64,000 bases of DNA from Chondrus crispus (taxonomy: Eukaryota; Rhodophyta; Florideophyceae; Gigartinales; Gigartinaceae). A model generated the notes under the pieces. It saw nothing but the letters and a program-made list of their open reading frames with translations. It was not told the origin of the DNA and did no database searches. This document shows, in pieces, positions 22,764-33,219 of this stretch. The translations under genes and the position numbers were made by a program. Position 1 is the stretch's first letter. Each line of letters opens with the position of its first letter. Location of the stretch: assembly GCF_000350225.1 (NCBI RefSeq), contig NW_005178992.1:62001-126000 (forward strand), written 5' to 3'.

Positions 22764-25700
22764 AGAGGGTAATCTCGCATGAGTCGCGAGAGGCACAGGG
22801 TCGACGTACTGTGCCCGGGGCTCAGCCCCGTTCCCCGTCTCTAAAGGAAAAATCAGGCCTCGAGGAGGAGGTTGTTGGATTGGTGGATAAGCCCAAAGGG
22901 CCAGCTCAAGTCAAGAAAATGTTGAGCCGAGCCCGAGATCATCCGCTGGAAGAAGTTCGAAGACCCTGGTGCAGGGTTAAGCGAAGGGAGTGTCCCGAGA
23001 AGATTTTGGTCCTTGCGCGAAAAAACTACAAAGTTTACGCGGACATCGGACCCACAATTGGATTGATGAGCCGGGTGTTTTCTGTTTTAGACACCGGCGC
23101 GGGACCAAACCTTGTGCGAAAATCGGCACTCCCAGCTGGAATGAAATCTCTAGTGTCCTACGGACCGACCCAAGATATCGGCGACGCGAACAATAGGCCA
23201 CTCCGGACTCTCGGCACAATTAGAATGCCTGTGAGGCTTGGAAAATTTGTGGCCGCAGCCGAGTTTATTGTATGCGAAAAACTAGCCGTCCCGCTAATTC
23301 TAGGCGCGGACTACTGTGACCGGTTTGTGGAAGCAATTTATCCAAGGAAGAAAACGGTTGAGTTGGCGGATTTCTCGGAGGTTCCGATAGATAGGCGGTT
23401 CTCGACGAGAAAAGGGACGAAGAATCTCGTCGCGGGAGAGGACGAGAATGATGGAAAGGGGGAGCGAATTTCCCCTAAGGTAAAAGTGGCAAGAGCCACG
23501 ACTATCGAGCCAGGGACGCAACGCGTCGTGAAATGCACCTCGAAGAGGGCGGGCTTGGTGGTGGTTCAGCCGTACTCGTCGTTGTACGAAAGGCACGGGT
23601 TAACGTGCACGAACGGTGTCGTTCAGGTTGAGCCTGACAGGCCATTTCGTTTACTCGTTGCGAATTTCAGGACGTACCTTGTCAGGGTGCAAAAAGGCCA
23701 AGTGGTGGCAGAATTATTACCGCACCCGAGAGCCGCGCTCGAGAGCAAAACCACCATTGGTGAAGTTCTTGAAATTCAAGAAAGGAAGAAGGAGAATTTT
23801 CCTAATTCCCCCAAGACGCCTACGGGCGAGACAAGAGACGAACCGTCGGATCGAGCGCGCGAGGACCAGCCAGAAGAACGGTCAGCAGAGCTCTCCGCGT
23901 CGGCATCTACAAAGCCGCAACGCAGGATTGAGCCGCCACCGCCGGACGTGGAGGACCTCGACCTGAGCCACGTGCCGGAACGGCTACGCGAGCGGTTCCG
24001 TCGGATGTTGAAGAAGTATTCAAGGATGTGGGATGGAACGCTTCTCGAAATTAATACCACCGTCCATCGGATCGAGTTGACACCCGAGACCCGCCCCATC
24101 GCACAAGCCCCGTATCGGGCCAGGCCTAAAGCCCGCGAAGTAGAAGATGCAGAGGTGCAGAAGATGTTGGAGGCAGGAGTGATAGAACCAGCGCAGTCAG
24201 AATGGGCGTCGCCCGTGTTGCTGGTGCCAAAGCCGGATGGGTCAATGCGTTTTTGCGTAGACTACCGCAGGCTGAACGCAGTAACGGTGAAGGACACGTA
24301 CCCCTTACCGCGCATGGATGAGTGCCTGGACTCGCTTGGGGACACGAAGGTTTTCTCCGCGTTGGACGCGATTTCGGGATATTGGCAGATGCCTATCCCT
24401 GAGTGCGACCGCGACAAGACCGCATTTTCGTGTCACTCAGGTCTGTATCGCTTCTCAAGAATGCCCTTCGGGCTAACTAACGCGCCAGCAACGTTTCAGA
24501 GAGCAATGGATATCCTGCTCTCTCCGTTCCGGTGGAAATGCTGTTTGGTGTATCTAGACGACATCATCATTTTTAGCAAGTCGTGGGAGGAGCACATCGT
24601 GCACGTGGATGAAATATTTTCCGTATTGGAAAAGGCAGGTGTCAAGCTCAAGCTTGGCAAGTGCGAATTTTTCGTGGAAAAGATCAAGTACCTGGGCCAA
24701 GTCGTCGGCCCAGGTACGCTAGAAGTCGATGTCGCGCGAACCGCTGCGTTGGAACAAGTGCGGTACCCGCGAACACAGACACAGCTCAGGAGCTTCCTGG
24801 GACTCTGCAATGTCTACAGCAGGTTCGTTCCGCATTATGCGAAAATTGCGCGGCCTCTAAACCAACTACTGAAGAAAGGACAACCGGTCCAGTTGGAAGG
24901 ATTCGACGAACCGTGCAAGAAAGCTTTTCATAAGCTCAAGGACGCCATCTTGGCACCGCCGGTGTTGGCGCTGCCGAAGAAGGACCTACCCTACTCGGTA
25001 GATACCGATGCAAGCGACTACCAAATAGGCGCTGCACTATTTCAGACACACCCGGATGCGCAACGCAAACCCATCGGGTTCTTTTCAAGAACGTTAGCCG
25101 CAGCCGAGAGAAACTATTCTGTATCAGAAAAAGAATGTCTAGCGGTAATTTGGGCCGTACAGACCGTAAGACCATATCTATATGGCGAGCACTTCGTCGT
25201 GCATACCGACCATGCCTCCTTGAGGTGGTTGATGAACGTAACCGACCCCAGCGAGAGATTAATCCGATGGAGGCTCCGCCTCTCGGAATTCGATTTTGAA
25301 ATCAAGTACAAAAAGGGAAAGGCTAACAGCCAGGCGGACGCTTTGTCAAGGTTGCGAACCGCAGGAAAAACCGTCGACGAAATCGACGACGAAATCCCTT
25401 GCTTTATGGCCAAACCGGCCGAGGGTACAGTGGAGAACGAGGAAAGTATTGACGCGGCAGACGACATCCTCGCTCTTGAGGGGGGGACCGTCCCTGATCG
25501 CCTCGATCAATTCCAAGCTGTCACTCCGGAGGAGCTCATTCGCGAGCAAGCCGTGGACCTCTTCTGCAACTGCATCAAGGAAGAAATGGACGCCGGAAAG
25601 GTGACAACGTTCAGCACGGAGAGCGAGGAACTCGAAGGAACTCTATGCCGTACCGCGGCAGAGTTTGTACGAGTGGTAATACCACAATCGTTAAGAGACG

Positions 25701-27216
25701 GCGTCCTAGGGTTGAGCCACTACGCAAAATTGGCAGGCCACCCGGGAGGCAGGAAACTTTACAAGACTTTGAGAGGATATTTTTATTGGCCTACGATGGC
25801 CCTAGACTGCTACGCAGTCGCGAAGAATTACGCCGCATGCACGCGGGAAAGGGTGAAGTTAAGAAGAAACACGAAGGAAATGAAGCTGTTCACGCCCAAA
25901 TCTCCGCTGGAGTTGTCGCCATCGACATACTCGGCTAGCTAATTACAACTAAACGAGGAAATCGGTATATTCTCGTGATCAGCAATCGATACTCGAAACT
26001 GGTACGAACCGTACCGTTGAAGAAGATATCAGCTGCGCACATCGCACAAGCCTTCGTTTACCATTGGGTATTCGTGTACGGACCGCCGGTCAAGCTGCTG
26101 TCCGACAATGGAACACGGTTCACGGCCCGGTTCTTTCAGAACGTCTGTCGAATTCTTGGCATACGCAATGTGTTCATGACTACGTACCACCCGCAAGCCA
26201 ACGGCCAAGTTGAGAGATTTAACCGCACGCTGACTTCTGCGTTGCGAAAATACGTTGGAGAGCATCCCAAGGACTGGGACTTATTTAGCGACGCTGTGAC
26301 GTTCGCCTACAACACACAAGTTCATCGAACTACGAACATTGCGCCCTTCGAGCTGGTGTTGGCTCGGGCGCCGAGAAACATTGCGTTACAAGCGCAACCA
26401 ACTTTGGAGAACTTCAGCTCGTCACGAGCATACTACCTGAAATGGCAGTCGTGGTTGGAGAGCCTAATGCCAAGCGCCGATAGGAGTTTGCGAAAGGAAC
26501 AAGCCCAATACAAGCGAAATTTCGACGCACGCCTTCGCAAGCCGCAATCTGAGATCCCACCAGGGTCCTACGTATTCCTCCGGAAGGAGCAGGGCACGGC
26601 TAGCGAACTGAAACATAAGCTCGCACAAGTCGCTACAGGGCCTTATCAGGTCAAAAGATCGGATCAACATACGGTAGTCATTGCCATTGGCGATCAGGAG
26701 GAACGCGTATCGCGAGACAGGGTGGAATTAGCCCCAAGCCCAATGGACCATGCGCCGATAACCGACCTACGTCAAGCGCTACAGTTCCTGGGAGAGCCGG
26801 AGTTAAACGAAGAAGGAGAGGCAACGGAGGACGAGGAACGTCCGCACACCCGTGCGCCTACGACGGGGGACCAGGATAATTTAGTTGGTCAAACGCCGAC
26901 AGCAGAGACACCTCCAGACCTACGCGAGCTCGGAAAGTCCAGAGAAAAGGACGAGTTGGAAGATCTTCAGAAGGGGGAAGGAAACAGATTAGAGAAAGGA
27001 GAGGAAACAGAGAACACGGAATACGTAATCGACCGGGTCGTCGACCACGATTATGAAAATGGTAATTTGATTCTCAAGGTAGAATGGTACGTTTATACGC
27101 CCGAGGACGCGACGTGGGAACCCATTGAGCAATTACCCCGCAGTGCGGCCGTCACGTATTTCCGAAGGAAAATACTATCCTTGCCCGCAAAAGTGTCACG
27201 CGCACGATCGGGATAG
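22764..27216 (+). pseudogene. pol: E2 Pol polyprotein: protease, RT, RNase H, integrase, chromodomain
   Basis: Domains: protease (DTGAGPNL at about 23090), RT (FCVDYRRLN at about 24250, YLDD at 24550), RNase H (DTDASDYQIG at about 25003), integrase zinc domain (about 25718-25850), DDE core (SDNGTRF at about 26102, YHPQANGQVERFN) and a chromodomain (about 27020-27170, YVIDRVVDH...VEWYVYT). Defects are few: a frame change near 25890 and TAG at 25936, both at the start of the integrase core. One zinc-binding Cys also reads Tyr (NYAAC; E1 has NCQSC), a possible TGC to TAC change. The frame is open back across the gag stop, so the start is by frameshift rather than a separate ATG. Confidence 0.92.
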
Positions 27217-30200
27217 CCATCGTCAATAAAGTCCGCAGGTTGGAGACAACGGAAGGGTCAGAAATTCGAAGAGGGAACGGATCCGCGAGGTCCGCAAATG
27301 GGGGAAGTGGAATCTAGGGAAGTAAGGCAGTCAGCCCTCCGGGCCACCCATATAGGAAGGGACTGACGCGCGACGCGTTTTCAAGAAATCGAAGTGATAC
27401 TGCAGGCCCAGATGAGGCATTGAGTACACTCGGTGGTAATTCGTACAAACGACAAAAGCCTTCCCCGAGGATGGACGCGCCCCGAGAAATGCCGTTGTGA
27501 CGTGCTTCCAGAGAAAGCGAACATCCCTGCCGCAGCAAACGAAGCGAAGACTTGCAAGTTGGAGAAGGAAGCAGGAAGCCCAAATAAGTGGGCATGGGAA
27601 AAATAGAAGGGAACTGAATAGAACGAGAGAATCCCGCAGGTGACCAACTTGGCGGTGTTCGCCACTCTATGCCACGAGACGTCCTACTGTACGTCCGGAT
27701 GAGGCATCACGTCTACGGGGCACGCGCCTGCAACGCCGCCGAGCGCACGTGAAGTGACGTTGACTTCGTGGGACGTAATTTAATCAGAAAAATTGGGTGT
27801 GTCAGGAACGAGAGGCCGGATCGAAAAGGGGAATCGAGGGGCGCACGGTAGTCGCCCTTCGAAATTATAATCGAAATTATGGAAAATTTACTGCACGCTG
27901 CAGTGTACATGCAGAGTTGTTACCGCTTGCCATGGTCGACGACATCAATACTCTAAGTCGTCCGGAGGCCAAGCCTCACTTGCCCGGTCATGACGTTCAT
28001 CGTCATACTCGCTCCCAACTCATTTGAACACGCCCGACGAGCAAACAAGCCCGTCCACATAGACCATTGTCAAACGGACGACGACAGCGCAGCCACGCGC
28101 ATCCCAGGAAGTTATCCTCCCGCAGCCTAAGCGAAACGAGGACCCCGCGGAACGGCTACCGCCGGCGACCCCTCGCCCCACTACCACGAGGATACCTGAC
28201 GATCTATTCACAGGTTGGCTATCATAAGATCTTACCATTAGTTCTTTGTTTTTTTGTTGTTCGTTTTTGTTTCGTTTCGTTTTGTAATTTTTGATGTCAA
28301 GAGCACGACCCCGCACTGGAGACGTCGGTCAGCGAGTCTGTAAGGACTAGAAGTGAGCTACCGTCGCGCTACAAGGAAGAGGACCCCCCGTTTGCTTTAT
28401 TTCTTCAAAAAGAGAAGGACCCGACAACGTCCCTTGCCTACGGTGGACTCAGGGCCTGACACACTCCTTCTCCGTTCACTACGTCCAAAAGGATCGGTCT
28501 CCGACAACGGGATTGTATCCCAAAAGAAGGCCCGATCTCGACGAAATCAAAAGAAAAATAAGTGACCCTCGTCAAGGGGATCGAAGACATCACTACGGAA
28601 TGATGTGGAAAGGGAAGATTTGTGCGATCTAGAAGAACGTCACCGCGGATGTTCTCGTCAAGGCAGTAGCTCCCGAAGGATTGAGGGTATCACCTGTGCT
28701 GTGTCAACCCGGAGCCCTGGCGCGGACGATAAAAAGGGAAAGGCAGACGCACTCACGGGGACCCACAGTGGCCATGGACGGACCGTGTCACTAAGACACC
28801 ATAGCGAGAAGGACCTTGTTACAACTTATTATGATCCCCCTCTGCCTCCACCCGACCACCGTAACAAGAACGGAAAGAAAAATTATATATATATATATCT
28901 CTATATATACTGCGACGATTGGTACTCGTGAGACCTGCTGCTGACTGTTCCTCGGATCTAACAAGCAAGGATGCTGGCACAAGATAGAACGATGGGTCAC
29001 GGAACCGACGAATGGGACAACTACGGCGAAGCCAGATCGCGTGTACTTCGTACAGTACTATGTAGCGTGTGGTTGATTCCCTGAACAACGCGACAAAAGG
29101 GTCGCCGGACTGTCGTCCAAAGCACGATCAGCTGTGATGAACGGAACGAATTTAGATCGCAACACCCGAAGGACTCAGTGACACGCCCACGGCGTTTTCG
29201 ATACTCCGTATCAACACGCAAGGTGGAGAGGGAAGCACAAGAGAAAAAAATTCCACGAGGTCTGTGTGTCATTCCAGGAAGAGGTCGAAGTGAGGCTGTC
29301 GGCCTATATCGTAGAGACTCTAAAGTAGGACTCAACCGTGTCGACGGTTCTGCTGAATGTGCTTGACCAGAGGGGTCGAGTACGTCGAAGGCGATGACCC
29401 ACAGTTAATTTTTGGCATCACTTGTTCACTGCAAAGGAGAGGCTACGCGGAGCAACGACACCGAGCCACGATCTCGGACGACCGAACTGCGCTAGAGCGA
29501 CGCACCCGGTAGTCGCGCCATCTATGGACGTCGTCCACGGGACAGTGCTGTACCGTGTTCAAAGAAAAAAATATTTCAATCGCAATGTGAGTGACCTCAT
29601 ACACCCATCTCAGGCCATTGAAGAACATTTCGAGCTGGTAGTCGCTCTGAAAAGAGGATCTGTAGGGGACGTTGCTTTTTAATACAATACGGGAACGCGA
29701 ACCCGACACGGGCGACGAAGGCGTCTTGTGACGTTCGACAGAAACGTCAATTTTTGGAGGATGTAAGCGGAGTTATGCAGGAAGTCAAACACCAGGTTTA
29801 CTTCCTCGTCATCGGAGAAACGGCCCCGCCTCTCGACGAGAGTCAGGCGCAACTACCAAAGAGGTTTCCCTTCCATGACGCTCCCGTCAGGAGAGACGCC
29901 GCGAGATTCGCCAAGTTACGAGTCAACGATGGTTTTTTCCGTCGACCACGTGCAGAGCTCCGTTTTTACGGCTTTGACAAACCGCGGATTTTCCACTTCT
30001 AAATTACAAGCGCATGCGGACAGACCACGTGAGGCGAAATTGTCCAAATAAGCGGATTGCTTCCGAGACTCAAGGAGAGCCAGTAGTTCTACGATGAGGG
30101 ATCCAAACGGACCAAGGAGCAACTGAGGTTGCGAACATTGGTGTTGTACTGGGGACGAGTAATACAAAAGGGGAGAAAACGACTAGAAAAAAAAGTTATC

Positions 30201-30362
30201 TGGGGCCGCCACGCCCCGGCCGAATGCAAGAGGAGGTCACAAAAGAGGAGGTAATCTGAGACCAGGGGGGTACGCAGGTGATTCATTTTATTGGCTAAAA
30301 GCTACCGGATGACGTCGATAATCGGACGTCGCTCCCAAAGGGGGTAATAATCCGAGAACGGA
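27217..30362 (+). other. E2 post-pol noncoding region
   Basis: About 3.1 kb between the pol stop and the antisense ORF. Many short frames, none matching E1 or a known family. A TA-rich microsatellite lies at about 28884-28909. Its size parallels the 1.6-kb spacer of E1, but no sequence similarity was noticed. Confidence 0.5.
28884..28909. repeat. TA-rich microsatellite
   Basis: Alternating TA interrupted by CTC, inside the E2 post-pol spacer. Confidence 0.8.
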
Positions 30363-32131
30363 TCACGGGGAAGTCGCTCTAAGCGGCAGGTCAGTGGGGC
30401 GGCACACCCAAGGATTTTTCCTTCGGGAGTGAGGTAACGAGTCGAGCAAGGACTCGCAGATCATCGAGGGAAGCCCCTTGGAGAGCTTCACCTTCGATGC
30501 CATGAGCGCGGAGCAATGTGCAGTAGATGTCAATGGCTCCGTCGCTCTTTTTGGGAATTGATGGGGACGGTGGGGAAGACAATGCTTCCCTAACCGACAG
30601 AGTTTCGGTATGCCCTGCCGAGGGGATATCGACAGCAGGAGGAGCAGCAGCAGGGGCTGCAGGGAGAGGGGAATCTGGAGCAGACGGTTGGGGCAAACGT
30701 CGTCTGCGCAGGGATCTACGGCTCGTATGGGAGCTACGTCAGGGGTTGGAACTTGGTTGCCGAATTGGCGACTGAGGCGCGCGCGCGCTTTGGAGGGAGA
30801 ACACAAGGCGGATGTCCAAGGGTTGAACCAGACAAAGTCACCCGCCGCACTGTGACTTCGTCTGGGAGAAAAGGACGGGCGTCGTCTCGCAAAGGATCGG
30901 GTGGAGTTGATAGGGGGGAAAACATCCCAGTCGTCTGCTTGATTTTTTCGAGTAAGGAGTGCAGTTCGAAGTCGGTGTCTGCTCCGCCCAAGGGCACAGT
31001 ATAGTCCAAAAGGCACATGAGCTCGACGAGCTTCGGAGGAAGATACCAAAGCCGCCAACAATCGTACGCCTCCCAGAGCAAGGTGGCGGCTACCTTCACG
31101 CACCACTCCGTCAAAAAGACAACCTACAACCCGTGACGAGGATCAGTGAGATGGCTTCCAAAGTAGGTAAGGATGGGACCGAGCTCTGCCCAAAACCCTT
31201 GGCAGACCTCAAATTGTCCCCACCACGAGGGGAGTTGCTGGTACCGGTTGGGATAGTGTGACCGAGCAATTTCCCCCGCCTCAACCATTTGGTAAGCTAG
31301 GAAATATCCCATGTCCGATCTCATCTTACGCTCGAATCGGACCGTATGCTGGAAGAAGGGGATGTTCCCGCGTTTCGTATATCGGAAATTGAGAGGGAGG
31401 ATTGCGCGCGTGTATGACAGGGCATCGTTAGTCACCACCGTCAGTTGGTTATGCCACAAGCGGTCCGCCTCGAGCACGTGGTCACCCCGTGTCCAGCTGA
31501 GGAGGTTGTCAAGGTAATCACGCTCCCCCTCCGTGCCAAACTTCCACGTGTCACATCCGAAGGACGGAGGGATGAGGGCATCGGATAGAGATAGGTCGAG
31601 GCGGTCGAGAACGGCTTCCACGAACCGCAGGGATAGGCCCTGTCGGCCACGACGAGAGGAACGACGCGGGATAGAAGGGGGAATGGCGACACGGGCACGC
31701 CAATCGTAGGAGGAAATGGCTTGAAGGGGAACGTGACCTGGCAGCATCCCCGCACCGTCGGCAAAGTCGCGCCCGATGTTAGTGACGTCGCGCACGTCGA
31801 TGGCGGAAAACCAAGGAGTGGCCGCGTACAGTAAGGGATAGTCGCGCATGGATTTACCTTGGAGCTCGGCTAGTGAGGGGTATCGACAAGGGGCTGATGA
31901 AGGATGGAGACCGGGATGAAAGACCGGTTCAGGAACGTTGGTGTTCGGGGGAAGTCGGGGTATGGAAGGAAGGTCGCTAGGAATGGAAGGCGTGTGTGAG
32001 AAGCCCACACCGCGGCGACCGCGGACGGTATGTCCGACAGTGGGATCCGATGAAGGAAACATGGAGATCGTCTTACTCTCACGCGAGCGGCGACCGATGG
32101 TCGGGAGAAAAAGGAAGAAGTTGGGAAGCAA
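30363..32131 (-). pseudogene. E2 antisense ORF, homologous to copy A and to the E1 antisense ORF
   Basis: The - strand frame starts at the ATG at 32131, only 42 bases inside the 3' LTR, and is open for 335 codons to TAG at 31124. That stop aligns with Trp in copy A. The frame resumes with TEWCVKVAATLLWE, then shifts near 30936 into the frame holding RPSFSP and WFNPWT, and ends in a Pro/Ser-rich tail with a helical C-terminal stretch (about 30420-30540). Close similarity to copy A across the whole length, and weaker, collinear similarity to E1, shows a real protein family. N-terminal residues 1-60 are Arg/Ser/Pro-rich. No known domain was recognised. Confidence 0.78.
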
Positions 32132-32160
32132 GGGAGTGAAGCCGCTGCGCGAGAGCGCTC

Positions 32161-32172
32161 AGAAGGGGGATA
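32161..32172 (+). other. E2 polypurine tract
   Basis: AGAAGGGGGATA immediately before the 3' LTR, matching the E1 tract in form and position. Confidence 0.7.
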
Positions 32173-33219
32173 TGTAGTGCAAAACGCACATGGAAAGGGG
32201 GGTGAAAAGAAAGGAAAACATTTGGATATGAAAAGTAGTCCTGGTTTGGAGGACACACGTGTGAATAATTGCACAGTTTTAATTTTTAATTATTTTATTT
32301 TATTTAGTTAATTAGTTGGCATTAATTTTGCTGACACTAGATTAGATCTAGGATCTAGCGCCGCGAGCTACTGTACTGGCTCCGGCGGGGCGATATATAC
32401 CTTAGCCCTCTGACCACCAAGTCAGTAAAGGTAACCTGAGTTGCCGTAGTTGAATGTCGCCTTGGTCGAAGTCCGTCTCTATCAAGACGCTCCCTTTTAC
32501 CTAAGCCTACGGCATCCTCTATCGCTCGGGGTTCCCTTTTCTCTTTCCTTTATTTCCCTATCCTTTTGTATCTCTAATTCTACCTATTTTTCCCTTATCT
32601 TGTGTTGGTGCCATCGGCCTCGGTTGCGACCGAACCGGTGTAGGTGTTTCGAGCCATCGGGCGACACAGTTGACGTAGCGCTGCTACTGTGACCCATTTT
32701 CCGACGGAGACCGTTGCAAGGACGTCTCCCTTGAAAGGCTCCGTCGTATTAAGAGCCAGTGGTGGTACCATCGGTGTCGGTTGCGACCGAACCGGTGTAG
32801 GTGTTTCGAGCCATCGGGCGGCACGGTTGACGTAGCGCTGCTACTTTCATTTCATCCCGTCCGGCTGCGTTGCGACGCCCCCGTCGAAGGCCTTGTCGCG
32901 TTACAAGGTGTCGAAGAAGCTCAACGAGCATTGGCCTTACAACCCAGTAGAACCGGGGTACCTACGTACGCGCCCCACTCCACACTCGTCGAGCAGATCT
33001 CTTCGCAAGTCTCTACCACACCGATCCCGGGCCGGGCTATTTCTCTGTGCCCCCCCCATCAGGGATCCGAGCTACTACGAGTCGCAAGCTCGTTTAAACG
33101 GAGAAGAGAGAGTCGGACACTCCGTAGCGCTGTGCCGCCGGCAGTTCTTCTTGTTGCTGTTGTCGTTTTTGCTGGACCATCGGACCGCGGTCTCTGCCCG
33201 ACAGGCGCATTGCACTACA
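32173..33219 (+). repeat. E2 3' LTR, with an internal duplication
   Basis: 1047 bp. Relative to the 5' LTR it carries about 150 extra bases (around 32690-32840), which repeat the block running from a GGT(G/A)CCATCGG motif through GTAGCGCTGCTAC, with a divergent insert containing TGTGACCCATTTTCC between the copies. Confidence 0.9.

Larger units (their letters stand above)
19386..33219 (+). mobile_element. E2: Ty3/gypsy chromovirus nested in the copia element
   Basis: A 13,834-bp element with a perfect TTGAT target duplication (19381-19385 and 33220-33224) inside copia pol. LTR ends are TGTAGTGCAA and TTGCACTACA (TTGCACTAGA in the 5' copy). The order is LTR, primer site, gag, pol with chromodomain, about 3.1 kb of noncoding sequence, antisense ORF, polypurine tract, LTR, the same plan as E1 with clearly diverged proteins. 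LTR lengths differ (895 versus 1047 bp) through a duplication in the 3' copy. Confidence 0.95.
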
